Positions 1-9,144 of a DNA stretch of 48,741 nt are shown here, in pieces. The notes under the pieces are model-generated. The model had not been told where the DNA came from and ran no database searches. It saw only the letters and a program-made list of their open reading frames with translations. Origin of the DNA: Mycobacterium kyorinense (GTDB lineage: Bacteria; Actinomycetota; Actinomycetes; Mycobacteriales; Mycobacteriaceae); assembly GCF_001672775.1 (NCBI RefSeq), contig NZ_LZKJ01000143.1, forward strand, positions 1-48,741. The letters are read 5' to 3'. The position numbers and the translations under genes were made by a program. Each line of letters begins with the position of its first letter. Positions within the stretch are counted from its first letter, which is position 1.

Positions 1-978
1 GGGCACCGGAACCGAGGCCAGTATTCCGTCGAGCACCGCGTCGGCAGTGGCGCCTTCGAGTTCGGCTTCCGGGCGCAGCATCACCCGGTGCCGCAAGGTG
101 GGGCGGGCCATGGCCTTGACGTCGTCGGGTGTGACGTAGTTGCGCCCGGACAGCCAGGCCCATGACCGCGCCGTGCCCAGCAACGCCGTTGCGCCACGCG
201 GCGATACGCCAAGGTGCAGAGCCGGTGAGTGGCGGGTGGCACCGACGATGTCGACGATGTAGCCGAGCAGCTCGTCGGCGACGATTACCTGGCGCACTGC
301 CTCGCGCCCGGCGGTCAGCTCAGCGGACCCGGCCACCGGCCGGATCGTCGACAGGTCACGCGGATCAAAGCCGTGCGCGTGCCGCCCGAGGATGGCGATC
401 TCTGAGTCGCGCGGCGGCAGCGGCACGGTCAGTTTGAGGAGGAAGCGGTCGAGTTGCGCCTCGGGCAACTGGTAGGTGCCCTCGTATTCGATCGGGTTCT
501 GCGTGGCGGCGACGATGAACGGGTCGGGCAGAGCCCGGGGTTCGCCGTCGACGCTGACCTGACGTTCTTCCATGGCTTCCAGCAGAGCGGCCTGCGTTTT
601 GGGCGGTGTGCGGTTGATTTCGTCGGCCAGCATGAGATTGGTGAACACCGGGCCGGCCCGGAATACGAAAGCGGCGGTGCGGGCATCGTAGACCAGCGAG
701 CCGGTGACGTCGCCGGGCATCAGGTCCGGCGTGAACTGGACGCGTTTGAACTCCAGCTGCAGCGCCGCGGCCAGCGCACGGACCAACAGCGTTTTCGCAA
801 CGCCCGGAACGCCTTCGAGCAGCACATGGCCTCGGCATAACAGCGCGATGACCAGGCCGCTGATCACGGCGTCCTGTCCGACGACGGCTTTGGCGATCTC
901 GGCGCGCAACGCCAACAATGCCTGACGTGCCGATTCGGCAGCGACGGGCGGCGCGGATGCGGGGGCCGACTGGGTCAT
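1..978 (-). CDS. moxR2: MoxR-family AAA+ ATPase (3' end beyond window)
   Basis: MoxR-type AAA+ ATPase, a class that acts as a chaperone in maturation of membrane or envelope complexes. The visible 326 codons begin at ATG 976-978 and read MTQSAPASAPPVAAES. They contain a Walker A of the MoxR form (GVPGVAKT), the Walker B/DEINR region (LADEINRTPPKTQAAL), sensor 1 (ATQNPIEYEGTYQLPEAQ) and the C-terminal lid. Only a short C-terminal piece should be missing. The start overlaps the stop of the upstream DUF4350 gene by 4 bases (ATGA), so the genes are translationally coupled. The upstream order (membrane protein, DUF4129, DUF4350, MoxR) matches Rv3689-Rv3692 of M. tuberculosis as I recall it, hence the symbol. 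A DUF58 protein would be expected next, outside the window. Confidence 0.9.
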   Translation of the reverse strand, partial: MTQSAPASAPPVAAESARQALLALRAEIAKAVVGQDAVISGLVIALLCRGHVLLEGVPGVAKTLLVRALAAALQLEFKRVQFTPDLMPGDVTGSLVYDARTAAFVFRAGPVFTNLMLADEINRTPPKTQAALLEAMEERQVSVDGEPRALPDPFIVAATQNPIEYEGTYQLPEAQLDRFLLKLTVPLPPRDSEIAILGRHAHGFDPRDLSTIRPVAGSAELTAGREAVRQVIVADELLGYIVDIVGATRHSPALHLGVSPRGATALLGTARSWAWLSGRNYVTPDDVKAMARPTLRHRVMLRPEAELEGATADAVLDGILASVPVP

Positions 979-2120
979 AGGTGTGCGACCTGCCTTTCGA
1001 TGTCGTCGAGCGCCCGGGCCAGCGCTACCAGATCGGTGTCGGTGGCCGGCGGTGGCCCGAACAGCGTATGCCGCACCGAGTTCGCGTCGGCCCCGCTGCG
1101 CTGCGCGACCGCCGTGGCCACCGTCGGGGCGGGCGTGGTCGGGCTCAGTCCGAGCCGGGGCGACAGCCGCTGCAGCGCCGCAGTCCGCAGGGCTTGCGCC
1201 GCGCGGTCGCGGGCCCGCCGCGACCGGTACAGCCGGCCGCGGCCCTCGACCGTCTCCGACGCGCGCACGACCACCGGCAGATCCTCGGCGACCAGTGGGC
1301 CGATCCGGCGGCCCTTCCACAGTGCGACGAGTATGACGGTCAGCCACAGTTGCCAGACCATCCAGCTGACGTTGTCGGGGATCAGATCGAAAATGGTTGC
1401 TGCGGAATTTGCTTCGCCTTCGACCCGCTGCGGCGCGTACCAGACCAGTCGAGCGCGCTGGCCTGCGAGGTTCATCGCCAGCGCAGCGTTGCCGGCGCGT
1501 AACAGGCCGCCGTTGGTCATGAAGTCGGTGCTGCCCACCAGGGTGACGGTGCGTTCACCGTCGCGGTAGCGGACCAGCGCCCCGCCGTAGCAGCTGGTGA
1601 TCTCGTGCTGGCCGGCCGCTTTTGAAGCAACACTGAATGTGTTGGTGGGGCCGAACTGCACCGATCCGGCGCTATTCGCTTCGCGCAGCGCGCAATCCGG
1701 CTTGCTCTCCGGCGTGGCGGCACCGCCGCTACGGATGTCGGGCGCCAATGCGGCGCGAGCCCGCGACGTCGGCTCCACCAGCAGCAGGTCACCGGGGACA
1801 TCGGCCAGCCGGTGCAGCAGTGTGTCGTCGGTGAGGTACTGGCTCTGCCCAATCAGCAGCAGGGTGCCCGAGCGCATCGCGCTTTCGACATCGGCAACGG
1901 TGTCGGCGACGAGGACGTCGACCCCCCGGTCGCCCAGCAGCGCGACCAATGCGTGTGCGCCGTCCGGTCCGGTGGCCGTCGGATCCATCCGGCCGCCCGG
2001 CCGCGGCGCGGTCAGGTAGGTGCCGACCGCGGCGACGGCGCAGACAGCGGCCAGTGTCAGCAGGACCCACCGCCAGGTTCGCAAACGTCTGCCCAGCGTC
2101 GACGAGCCGGTGGTCGTCAC
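975..2120 (-). CDS. DUF4350 domain membrane protein
   Basis: Membrane-anchored DUF4350 protein of 381 residues (Rv3691-like). I chose GTG 2118-2120 (VTTTGSSTLGRRLRTW) because it overlaps the stop of the upstream gene as GTGA. The longer open frame upstream reads as low-complexity Arg/Pro-rich sequence, which is out-of-frame translation. A transmembrane segment at about residues 20-40 (VLLTLAAVCAVAAVGTYL) is followed by the DUF4350 domain with the typical DPTATGPDGAHALVALL stretch. A second membrane segment near residue 270 (MVWQLWLTVILVALWKG) precedes a cytoplasmic Arg-rich tail. DUF4350 and DUF4129 proteins commonly accompany MoxR/DUF58 genes. The molecular function is unknown, and the envelope location is inferred from the segments. 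Confidence 0.85.
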   Translation of the reverse strand: MTTTGSSTLGRRLRTWRWVLLTLAAVCAVAAVGTYLTAPRPGGRMDPTATGPDGAHALVALLGDRGVDVLVADTVADVESAMRSGTLLLIGQSQYLTDDTLLHRLADVPGDLLLVEPTSRARAALAPDIRSGGAATPESKPDCALREANSAGSVQFGPTNTFSVASKAAGQHEITSCYGGALVRYRDGERTVTLVGSTDFMTNGGLLRAGNAALAMNLAGQRARLVWYAPQRVEGEANSAATIFDLIPDNVSWMVWQLWLTVILVALWKGRRIGPLVAEDLPVVVRASETVEGRGRLYRSRRARDRAAQALRTAALQRLSPRLGLSPTTPAPTVATAVAQRSGADANSVRHTLFGPPPATDTDLVALARALDDIERQVAHL

Positions 2121-2770
2121 TGCACTGCCGCCCACGGACCCAGGGCTGCCGATTGATCGGCCGCGGGCGAGCCGCCCGCCGAACCGGACCGCAGATGGTC
2201 GTCGAGGTCGGCGATCATCTGGTAGGCGGCTGAGGTTCCGGGTCGTTCGCCATAGGTGACGTCGTTGAATGCTGCGGCGGCCTGGGCGAACTCGGAGGCG
2301 AGCTGGGGTATGCGCACGCCGGCGTCGCGGGCCAGCTCGTTGGCGGTGCGGCCGGGAGCGGGCTCGAGTACCCGGGTCTCCTCTAGTGTGCGGGCGATCG
2401 CGCGCAGCCGGTGTCGAATCGCTGTGGTCCAATTGCCTTCAGCGGCAAGACGTTCCGCAGTAGCGCGGTGGGTGGCAGCGCTGAGCTGGCCGCCGTCGAA
2501 CAACGGGTTGTCAACCCCGCGGCGCGTGCGGAGCATGCGCTGCCACACCCTGATTGCGACCACCAGCCCCGCCCCCAGCAGGATTAGCAACACCGCTATG
2601 GTGAACCATCCGCCAGGCAGCTCAGAGCCCTTTTCGACCAGACGGAAAAGCAGTTCGTCGACCCAATCGTGGAACCGTTGTGTCAGCGAAGCTTTGGGGT
2701 AGATCGGTTTGGCCAGTTCGCGTTGCGCAGCATCGTGTGCGGCATCGCGGTCGATGTCGATGGTCGGCAT
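2117..2770 (-). CDS. DUF4129 domain membrane protein
   Basis: Protein of 217 residues (Rv3690-like). An N-terminal soluble part starts MPTIDIDRDAAHDAAQREL. A single membrane segment follows at about residues 53-75 (WFTIAVLLILLGAGLVVAI), then a cytoplasmic DUF4129 domain that includes WTTAIRHRLRAIARTLEE and the GRTANELARDAG motif typical of the family. DUF4129 domains are found next to MoxR-type ATPases and in some transglutaminase proteins, and no enzymatic activity is established. The start is two bases downstream of the previous stop (2773). The end overlaps the DUF4350 start by 4 bases, so the gene lies in the middle of a tightly coupled operon. Confidence 0.85.
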   Translation of the reverse strand: MPTIDIDRDAAHDAAQRELAKPIYPKASLTQRFHDWVDELLFRLVEKGSELPGGWFTIAVLLILLGAGLVVAIRVWQRMLRTRRGVDNPLFDGGQLSAATHRATAERLAAEGNWTTAIRHRLRAIARTLEETRVLEPAPGRTANELARDAGVRIPQLASEFAQAAAAFNDVTYGERPGTSAAYQMIADLDDHLRSGSAGGSPAADQSAALGPWAAVQ

Positions 2771-2772
2771 CC

Positions 2773-4065
2773 TCAGCCGATCCTCATCCCCGGATGGGTC
2801 AGCCAGAGGTAGTCGGTGGAATGTGTCGCTGCCGGACCACTGGCAGCGCCAGTCTGCAGGATCAGATCAAACGCCTCGGCGCGGATGCGGCGATCGGTGT
2901 ACAGCAAGACCACGACACCGGCGCTGAACGGAGCGGTGATGATCCGGCCGATCGCCGATCCGATAGCGCCCACCGTCAAACCGATCAGCGTGGGCCCGCT
3001 GGACGGGTCGGCCAACAACTGACCGACGAAGTTGAACGGCGCCGCGACCGCACCGGCGATGACGAACACCACGACAGAGGTGAGCAATCGGATGCCGAGC
3101 ACACGCCAGAAGCTGTTGCGCACCAGCGCAATGGATCTGGTGATGGCGTCCATGACGGGCAGCTGTTCCAGCACGATCAGCACCGGCGCAAACGACAGCA
3201 CGGTATAGAAGTAGCCCAGCGCCGCAATGAGGGCCAGCACCAACGGAAGGCCGAAAACGACCGCCGCGGCACCGCTGCCGACGGCGGCCACGGCGGTGAT
3301 GAGCAGCGTCACCAGGCCGACGAGCAGGATCACCCCGACGGCTTCCAGCGCGGCCAGGCCCAGCAGCGACGGCAGGCGCCCGCGGATCTTCGTCCAGGCT
3401 TCGCCGATGGTGATCGTCGACCCGAACACCGCGCGGCCGACGACGACCGTGAGCATGCCGCTGAGTAGTACCCCTGCCAGCCAGGTGACGAGGCCGCTGG
3501 CCGCAGCCGAGATCAGCCCGGCGGCCAGATCACCGCCCGTGGGCTCGTCGGGCGAAGCCGTTCCAAGCCGGCTCGTGCCGGCAACCGGACCGGCCTCGAC
3601 CATCAAGGCGATGGCCTGGGTGATCACGACGATGATCGCCGTCAGCCCTAACGCGGACTTGGGATTGGCCCGGACATAGCCAACCGCGCCATTGAAGATC
3701 TCGCTGAGCCCCAACGGCCGCAGCGGGATAATCCCCGGCCGGAACCCGCCCGGGTGGAACTGTGGTGGAGCGCCGTAGCCCGGTGGCGGAGCGCCGTAGC
3801 CAGGTGGCGGAGCGCCGTAGCCAGGTGGCGGAGCGCCGTAGCCAGGTGGCGACCCGTAGCCCGGCGGCGGGTAGCCGGGTGGCGACCCGTAACCAGGTGG
3901 CGGCGGATAGCCGGGTGGCGGACCGTAGCCCGGTGGCGGGCCGCCGGCCGGAGGTCCGTATCCCGGGGGCGGATAACCCGCTGGGGGGTAACCCGGGGGA
4001 CCGTAACCTGGCGGCGGGTTCCACCCCTCGGGGTATTCGGGGTAGTCGAGCGGTGGCGTGCTCAC
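2773..4065 (-). CDS. Proline/glycine/tyrosine-rich multi-pass membrane protein
   Basis: First gene of the moxR2 operon, 430 residues (Rv3689-like). The first ~105 residues are a low-complexity Pro-Gly-Tyr tail built from PPGYG and GAPPPGY repeats. The rest has about six hydrophobic segments and resembles the glycerophosphoryl diester phosphodiesterase membrane domain family (GLSEIFNGAVGYVRANP near residue 120, then SALGLTAIIVVITQAIALM). No catalytic phosphodiesterase domain is visible, so an enzyme role is not supported. The start is GTG 4063-4065 (VSTPPLDYPEYPEGW). Proline-rich tails of this kind in mycobacteria are often flexible cytoplasmic scaffolds. The repeat block could vary in copy number between strains. 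Confidence 0.8.
   Translation of the reverse strand: MSTPPLDYPEYPEGWNPPPGYGPPGYPPAGYPPPGYGPPAGGPPPGYGPPPGYPPPPGYGSPPGYPPPGYGSPPGYGAPPPGYGAPPPGYGAPPPGYGAPPQFHPGGFRPGIIPLRPLGLSEIFNGAVGYVRANPKSALGLTAIIVVITQAIALMVEAGPVAGTSRLGTASPDEPTGGDLAAGLISAAASGLVTWLAGVLLSGMLTVVVGRAVFGSTITIGEAWTKIRGRLPSLLGLAALEAVGVILLVGLVTLLITAVAAVGSGAAAVVFGLPLVLALIAALGYFYTVLSFAPVLIVLEQLPVMDAITRSIALVRNSFWRVLGIRLLTSVVVFVIAGAVAAPFNFVGQLLADPSSGPTLIGLTVGAIGSAIGRIITAPFSAGVVVLLYTDRRIRAEAFDLILQTGAASGPAATHSTDYLWLTHPGMRIG
3767..3850. repeat. Four tandem 21-bp units in coding sequence
   Basis: Four adjacent 21-base units at 3767, 3788, 3809 and 3830 encode repeated GAPPPGY heptapeptides in the membrane protein on the minus strand. The last three units are identical and the first differs by one base. 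The unit length keeps the reading frame, so copy-number change would lengthen or shorten the tail without frameshift. Confidence 0.9.
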
Positions 4066-4175
4066 CAGGTGGCGCCGCCGTCGTCGATCATGGCTCCATC
4101 CTGTCGGCCACGGGGGTATTTCTCAATGTCTCGCAAGGTCCCGCGGCGGCAGACCGCTCGCGTAGCGTCTCAGCT

Positions 4176-4640
4176 ATGGCCGAACTCAAATCCCGGCTGC
4201 GCGCCGACTTGACCGAAGCGATGAAGACGCGGGACAAACTGCGCACTGCGACCCTGCGCATGTTGCTGGCCGCGATCCAGAGCGAGGAAGTCTCCGGCAA
4301 GGAGTCGCGGGAACTCTCCGACGACGAGGTGCTCAAGGTCCTGGCCCGGGAATCCCGCAAGCGCGGGGAAGCCGCCGAGATCTACACCCAGAACGGCCGC
4401 GGCGAGCTCGCCGCCGAGGAGCACGCCGAGGCGCGGGTCATCGACGAATACCTGCCCACCCCGCTCACCGAGGGGGAGCTCGCCGACGTCGTCGACACCG
4501 CCGTCGCCCAGGTGGCCGAACAGCTCGGCGAGCGGCCCAGCATGAAACAGATGGGCATGGTGATGAAGGCGGCCACCGCGATCGCGGCCGGCAAGGCCGA
4601 CGGAGCCCGACTGTCGGCGGCGGTGAAGGACCGGCTTTAG
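4176..4640 (+). CDS. GatB/YqeY domain protein
   Basis: Stand-alone YqeY protein of 154 residues, related to the C-terminal tRNA-binding domain of GatB (Rv3688c-like). ATG 4176 gives the family N-terminus MAELKSRLRADLTEAMKTRD. Hallmarks follow: TLRMLLAAIQSEEVSGK, the acidic helix with LARESRKRGEAAEIY, and the C-terminal MKQMGMVMKAATA region. The family size is about 150 residues, which excludes the longer in-frame extension upstream. The precise role is not established, and a part in tRNA-dependent amidation or RNA binding is suggested by homology only. The gene diverges from the moxR2 operon and shares a ~110-base intergenic region with it. Confidence 0.92.
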   Translation: MAELKSRLRADLTEAMKTRDKLRTATLRMLLAAIQSEEVSGKESRELSDDEVLKVLARESRKRGEAAEIYTQNGRGELAAEEHAEARVIDEYLPTPLTEGELADVVDTAVAQVAEQLGERPSMKQMGMVMKAATAIAAGKADGARLSAAVKDRL

Positions 4641-4652
4641 TCACCGGCGATC

Positions 4653-4677
4653 GTTTGCCCTGGCCGTGCTGGGGTAC
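4653..4677 (+). promoter_or_regulatory. Candidate SigF-type promoter
   Basis: GTTT (4653-4656), a 15-base spacer and GGGTAC (4672-4677) resemble the mycobacterial SigF consensus (GTTT-N15-17-GGGTAT). A transcript starting about 7 bases after the -10 would begin close to ATG 4687, giving a leaderless or near-leaderless message. This supports 4687 over an upstream start at 4666, which would lie within the promoter. It is a pattern match only. Confidence 0.45.
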
Positions 4678-4686
4678 CCGTCTTCT

Positions 4687-5691
4687 ATGACGCGGTTCGG
4701 CTACACCCTGTTGACTGAGCAGAACGGCCCGAAAGACCTTGTCCGGCACGCGATTTCGGCTGAACGTCGGGGTTTCGACTTCGAGGTCTGCAGTGACCAC
4801 TTCTCGCCGTGGCTCTCGTCGCAAGGACACGCCCCCAACGCCTGGACAGTGCTGGGTGCGGTGGCACACGCCACCGAACGGGTGGACCTGTACTCGTATG
4901 TGACCTGTCCGACGATGCGCTACCACCCGGCGGTCGTCGCGCAACAGGCCGCGACCGTGCAGATCCTGGCCGACGGCCGGTTCACCCTCGGGCTGGGCAG
5001 CGGCGAGAACCTCAACGAGCACGTCGTCGGCCGGGGCTGGCCGGCGCTCAAGCAGCGCCAGGACATGCTGGCCGAGGCGATCGAAATCATCCGCACGTTG
5101 TTCGGTGGCGAGTTGGTCGATTGGCGCGGGGACTACTACCAGGTGGACTCGGCACGCCTGTGGGATCTGCCTGACGATCCGATCGGCATCGCGGTGGCGA
5201 TGACCGGCGAACGGGGGGTCGGCAACTTCGCCACGCTCGCCGACCACCTGATTGCGGTTCAGCCCAGCGGAGACCTGGTCCGCGACTGGCACTCGGCGCG
5301 CCAGGCGGTCGGTATGGCTGGCGGCGGCCGGGTAGTCGGGCAGGTGCCGGTGTGCTGGGATCCCGACCGCGACGCCGCGGTCGAACGCGCCCACGAGCAA
5401 TTCCGCTGGTTCGCCGGGGGCTGGCATGTCAATGCGAACCTGCCGACGACGGCTGGTTTCGCGGCCGCCACCCAGTTCGTCCGCCCCGAGGACGTCGCCG
5501 AGAGCATTCCGTGCGGACCGGACCTCGACGCGATCGTCGACGCGGTGCGTGCGTACTGGGAAGCGGGGTTTACCGACGTCGCACTGGTGCAAATCGGTGG
5601 CGAGGCCCAGGATCCGTTCTTCAAAGAAGCCGCCGAGCCGTTGCTCGAGGCGCTGCGGGCCGCCGACAAACAAGGGGACGGCGATGACTAA
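4687..5691 (+). CDS. F420-dependent LLM-class oxidoreductase (TIGR03557-like)
   Basis: Luciferase-like (TIM barrel) flavin/F420 oxidoreductase of 334 residues. It has the family N-terminus MTRFGYTLLTEQNGPKDLV, the substrate/cofactor strand CSDHFSPWLSSQGHAPNAW, and GRFTLGLGSGENLNEHVVG, which is typical of F420-dependent glucose-6-phosphate dehydrogenase relatives. The physiological substrate cannot be read from sequence. Start 4687 is preferred because the candidate promoter ends at 4677. The gene heads a plus-strand cassette whose next gene starts 8 bases before this stop, so the two are co-translated. F420 enzymes are abundant in mycobacteria and take part in redox and nitrosative stress reactions, which fits the neighbours. 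Confidence 0.88.
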   Translation: MTRFGYTLLTEQNGPKDLVRHAISAERRGFDFEVCSDHFSPWLSSQGHAPNAWTVLGAVAHATERVDLYSYVTCPTMRYHPAVVAQQAATVQILADGRFTLGLGSGENLNEHVVGRGWPALKQRQDMLAEAIEIIRTLFGGELVDWRGDYYQVDSARLWDLPDDPIGIAVAMTGERGVGNFATLADHLIAVQPSGDLVRDWHSARQAVGMAGGGRVVGQVPVCWDPDRDAAVERAHEQFRWFAGGWHVNANLPTTAGFAAATQFVRPEDVAESIPCGPDLDAIVDAVRAYWEAGFTDVALVQIGGEAQDPFFKEAAEPLLEALRAADKQGDGDD

Positions 5692-6616
5692 TCCGTCGTT
5701 TGCCAACAGCACTGCGCTGCTGGTGAAAGGGCTCGGCGGAGCGAGCCTGGCGCTCGGACTCAGTGAATTGCTGGCACCGGCGCGGGTTGCCGCGGTGGCC
5801 GGCGTGGACGACACCGACCGGACGCGGTCGGTGATCCGGGCGCTCGGCTTGCGTGAATGCGGGCACGGCGCCGCGCTGCTGTTCGGGCCTGAGCCGCTGG
5901 TCTGGACCCGCGTCGCCGGCGACGCCCTGGACCTGGCGCTGCTGGGCGTCGGAGTGGCCAACCGCGGAGCGGGGCGGCGGAAGCGCGGCGCGATTGCGGC
6001 CGCCGCACTGGCCGGCATCGGTGCTGCCGATCTCTATGCGGCGCTGCGCACCACTCGCAACAGTGGCGGGCGACACGCCAACGGGTCGCGTCATCAGACG
6101 TTGCGGGCCGCGGTTACGGTGCGACGCCCGCCGGCTGACGTCTACCGGTTTTGGCGTGACCTGGAGAACCTGCCGTCGTTCATGTATCACCTCAAGTCGG
6201 TGACCGTCGGATCCGACGGCCGGACACACTGGGTGGCCAACGCGCCCCTGGGCCAGTCGGTGGAATGGGACGCGCAGATCACCGACGACGAACCCGACAC
6301 CCGCATCGCGTGGCAGTCGCTGCCGGGCTCGACCATCGAGAACGGGGGCAGCGTCGAGTTCACACCCGCGCCGGGCGGCACCGACACCGAGGTGCGGGTG
6401 ACGATGGGCTATCGCCTGCCGGGCGGCGCGCTGGCCAAGGCGGCAGCAACCGTATTCGGCGAGTCGCCGGACCAACAAGTCAACGACGACCTTCGTCGCT
6501 TCAAGCAGATTCTGGAGACCGGGCAGGTCATGCGTTCCGACGGATCGCCGGAAGGCACTTCATCGCGCAGGCAAATGCATCAGCAGAGCGGACAGCCGAA
6601 GGGGGCGGCCCGATGA
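5684..6616 (+). CDS. SRPBCC domain protein with N-terminal membrane region
   Basis: Two-part protein of 310 residues. The first ~125 residues are hydrophobic, with three or four probable membrane helices ([49 protein letters not shown]). Residues ~140-290 form a polyketide cyclase/START-like SRPBCC domain ([44 protein letters not shown]). SRPBCC domains make a cavity for hydrophobic ligands, and no catalytic residue is identifiable. ATG 5684 overlaps the previous stop by 8 bases. The stop overlaps the next start (ATGA), so the gene is locked into the cassette. A longer frame upstream is antisense-like and was excluded. Confidence 0.82.
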   Translation: MTNPSFANSTALLVKGLGGASLALGLSELLAPARVAAVAGVDDTDRTRSVIRALGLRECGHGAALLFGPEPLVWTRVAGDALDLALLGVGVANRGAGRRKRGAIAAAALAGIGAADLYAALRTTRNSGGRHANGSRHQTLRAAVTVRRPPADVYRFWRDLENLPSFMYHLKSVTVGSDGRTHWVANAPLGQSVEWDAQITDDEPDTRIAWQSLPGSTIENGGSVEFTPAPGGTDTEVRVTMGYRLPGGALAKAAATVFGESPDQQVNDDLRRFKQILETGQVMRSDGSPEGTSSRRQMHQQSGQPKGAAR

Positions 6617-7782
6617 AGGCCACCGTGTGGGCCGGCCGCAACCGCGTGGAAGTGCAGTCGGTTCCCGATCCGAAGATCCTCAACGAACGCGACGCGATCG
6701 TGCGCATCAGTTCGACGGCAATCTGCGGTTCCGACTTGCACATCTATGACGGCTACATCCCGACCGTCAAGCACGGCGACATCCTCGGGCACGAATTCAT
6801 GGGCGAAGTCGTCGACGTCGGCAAAGCTGTCACGAAACTGGCGGTGGGTGACCGGGTGGTGGTGCCGTTCCCGATTGCATGCGGTGCATGCTCGGCCTGT
6901 GAACGCGACCTGTACTCGCTGTGTGAGAACTCGAACCCCAACGCGGGCATCGCCGAGAAGCTGATGGGTCATTCACCTGCCGGACTGTTCGGGTACTCGC
7001 ACATGCTGGGCGGATTCGCCGGCGGGCAAGCGGAATACGCGCGGGTGCCGTTCGCCGACGTGGGACCGCTGAAGATCGAGGATGACCTGACCGACGAACA
7101 GGTGCTGTTCTTGTCGGATATCTTCCCGACCGGCTACATGGGTGCCGAGATGTGTGACATCAAGCCGGGCGACGTGGTCGCCGTCTGGGGCGCCGGCCCG
7201 GTAGGTCTGTTCGCGATGGCAAGCGCCTACCTGCTGGGTGCATCGAAAGTCATTGCGATTGACCGTGTTCCGTATCGACTGGAGCTGGCTGAGGAACTAC
7301 AAGCGGTACCGCTCAACTTCGCCGAGACGGCGGTGCTCGAAGAGCTCCGCGACATGACCGCCGGGCGCGGGCCCGACCACTGCATCGACGCGGTTGGCCT
7401 GGAGGCCCGTAACGACTCCACCGTGGTGGATGCCTACGACCGGGTGAAACAGGCCGCTCGACTGGAAACCGAACGGCCCCACGCTTTGCGGGAAGCGGCG
7501 ATGAGTTGCCGTAACGGCGGCACGATTTCGATCGTCGGGGTCTACGGCGGGCTGATGGATAAGTTCCCGATCGGGGCGATCATGAATCGGTCACTGACCA
7601 TCAAAGCCGGACAGTGCCACGTGCAGCGGTATATGCGACCACTGCTCGAGCGGATCCGTAACGGCGAGATCGATCCGACGTTCTTGATCACCCACCGGCT
7701 GTCGCTCGACGAGGCGCCGCACGGATACGAGATCTTCAAACACAAACGCGACAACTGCACCAAGGTCGTGCTCAAACCCTAA
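6613..7782 (+). CDS. Zinc-dependent medium-chain dehydrogenase
   Basis: Medium-chain dehydrogenase/reductase of 389 residues, closest in pattern to glutathione-independent formaldehyde dehydrogenases and threonine-dehydrogenase-like enzymes. Catalytic zinc ligands include the Cys of [14 protein letters not shown] and the GHEFMG histidine. The structural zinc loop has the expected cysteine spacing ([15 protein letters not shown]). The Rossmann motif is [13 protein letters not shown], followed by the acidic VIAIDR that suggests NAD. The [17 protein letters not shown] insertion is typical of this subfamily. Substrate is uncertain, likely an aldehyde or alcohol. It begins inside the stop codon of the preceding gene. 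The dinucleotide preference and substrate are inferences. Confidence 0.87.
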   Translation: MKATVWAGRNRVEVQSVPDPKILNERDAIVRISSTAICGSDLHIYDGYIPTVKHGDILGHEFMGEVVDVGKAVTKLAVGDRVVVPFPIACGACSACERDLYSLCENSNPNAGIAEKLMGHSPAGLFGYSHMLGGFAGGQAEYARVPFADVGPLKIEDDLTDEQVLFLSDIFPTGYMGAEMCDIKPGDVVAVWGAGPVGLFAMASAYLLGASKVIAIDRVPYRLELAEELQAVPLNFAETAVLEELRDMTAGRGPDHCIDAVGLEARNDSTVVDAYDRVKQAARLETERPHALREAAMSCRNGGTISIVGVYGGLMDKFPIGAIMNRSLTIKAGQCHVQRYMRPLLERIRNGEIDPTFLITHRLSLDEAPHGYEIFKHKRDNCTKVVLKP

Positions 7783-7802
7783 GACGACAAAGGAGAACCG
7801 CT

Positions 7803-8363
7803 GTGTCACATGATGAAATGCAAGGCAAGAAGATCGCTTTCCTGGCGGCGGACGGCGTAGAGAAGGTCGAACTCGAACAGCCGCGCGCGGCTCTGGAAGA
7901 CGCCGGAGCGCGAACCGAGCTGCTGTCGCTGAAATCCGGCGAAATCGAAGCCCGCAACCACGATTTGGAGCCGGCGGGGACATTTCCCGTCGACCGGGCG
8001 GTCAAAGACGTGTCGGTCGACGATTTCGACGCGCTGGTGTTGCCCGGCGGCACCGTCAACCCGGACAAGCTGCGGATGGACGAGGCGGCGGTGTCGTTCG
8101 TGCGGGACTTCGTGACATCGGGAAAGCCGGTCGCTGCGATCTGCCACGGCCCGTGGACATTGGTGGAGGCCGGTGTGGCCAAGGGGCGCACGTTGACGTC
8201 GTATCAGAGCATTCGTACCGATCTGCGCAACGCCGGCGCCAATGTCGTCGACGAGGAAGTCGTCGTCGACGGCAACCTGATCACCAGTCGCTCACCGTCG
8301 GATCTCGAGGCGTTCTGCTCGACGATTGTCGAGAAGTTCGCTCACGCCCCGACGAGCGCCTGA
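7803..8363 (+). CDS. DJ-1/PfpI family protein
   Basis: PfpI/DJ-1 (type 1 glutamine amidotransferase-like) protein of 186 residues. The nucleophile elbow is VAAICHGPWTLVEAG, with the conserved Cys followed by His. The N-terminal strand KKIAFLAADGVEKVELEQP and the segment FDALVLPGGTVNPDKLR are family landmarks. Such proteins act as stress-induced proteases, deglycases or chaperones, and the activity here is not proven. The start is GTG 7803, with a good ribosome-binding site (AAAGGAGAA) just upstream. The 20-base gap after the dehydrogenase is compatible with one transcript. Confidence 0.88.
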   Translation: MSHDEMQGKKIAFLAADGVEKVELEQPRAALEDAGARTELLSLKSGEIEARNHDLEPAGTFPVDRAVKDVSVDDFDALVLPGGTVNPDKLRMDEAAVSFVRDFVTSGKPVAAICHGPWTLVEAGVAKGRTLTSYQSIRTDLRNAGANVVDEEVVVDGNLITSRSPSDLEAFCSTIVEKFAHAPTSA

Positions 8364-8445
8364 TTGATCCTGGTTTCAACAGCGTGGTTTGGGGGCATAG
8401 TCACGCCAGCCGCGATCGCCGTGGTGACGTGTCGAAAGGCCGCAG

Positions 8446-9144
8446 GTGACCACTTCTTACTTGGCGCCGCCCGTAACGGATGTCCTGGCGGCTGAGGGCG
8501 TTTATCCGCCGCAACAGGACTCGCAACTGCTCGTCGACACCATGGAAGCCACCGCGCTGGTGCCGGGACGTCGTGTTTTGGATCTGTGTACCGGCAGCGG
8601 TTACATCGCGATCGCCGCTGCCGAATTGGGCGCAGCCAGCGTGACCGCATTCGACATTTGTCCCCACGCTGTGGCGTGTTCGCGCGGGAATGCGGTGCAC
8701 GCCGGCGTCGACGTCGACGTGCGGGAGGGTTCCTGGATCGGTGCGCTCGGCTGCGCGCCCTTCGAGGTCATCATGTCCAATCCGCCCTATGTGGCCACCC
8801 CGCCGACGGGCGACAGCGAGGAGATCCCGAAAAGCGCTGGCCCCGAATGGGCGTGGAACGCCGGAGTGGACGGCCGGCTGATACTCGATCCGCTGTGTGA
8901 GTCGGCGTCGCGGCTGCTGTGCGACGGCGGCTCCATGCTGCTGGTGCACTCCAGCTTGTCGGGCGTCGAGCAGTCGCTCGAAGGATTGCGATCAACCGGC
9001 TTGAACGCGCGAGTCATTGCCTCCCAATGGATCCCGTTCGGGCCGGTGATGTCGGCCCGGGCAGGCTGGTTAGAAGACACCGGTCGCATCCAACGCGGTT
9101 GCCGCCAAGAGGAACTCGTCGTGATCCGGGCGGACAAGCCATGA
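8446..9144 (+). CDS. HemK2/MTQ2-family protein methyltransferase
   Basis: SAM-dependent methyltransferase of 232 residues. Motif I is VLDLCTGSGYIAIAAAELGA, an acidic ribose-binding strand follows (VTAFDICPHAVAC), and the catalytic motif is MSNPPYVATP, the N-P-P-Y signature of HemK/PrmC-type glutamine N5 and N6-amino methyltransferases. Its size fits the short HemK2/MTQ2 group rather than PrmC, which carries an extra N-terminal domain. The target, probably a protein glutamine or lysine, is unknown. The start is GTG 8446 (VTTSYLAPPVTDVL). The stop overlaps the CDGSH gene start by 4 bases. Confidence 0.87.
   Translation: MTTSYLAPPVTDVLAAEGVYPPQQDSQLLVDTMEATALVPGRRVLDLCTGSGYIAIAAAELGAASVTAFDICPHAVACSRGNAVHAGVDVDVREGSWIGALGCAPFEVIMSNPPYVATPPTGDSEEIPKSAGPEWAWNAGVDGRLILDPLCESASRLLCDGGSMLLVHSSLSGVEQSLEGLRSTGLNARVIASQWIPFGPVMSARAGWLEDTGRIQRGCRQEELVVIRADKP

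Noticed and set aside
3767..3850. CRISPR array
   Set aside because: The 21-base units are contiguous with no spacers and lie in a coding frame.
4465..6018. Long minus-strand open frame of 517 codons opposite the F420 enzyme gene
   Set aside because: Arg/Pro/Ala-rich low-complexity product typical of antisense frames in GC-rich DNA; the plus strand encodes clear protein families.
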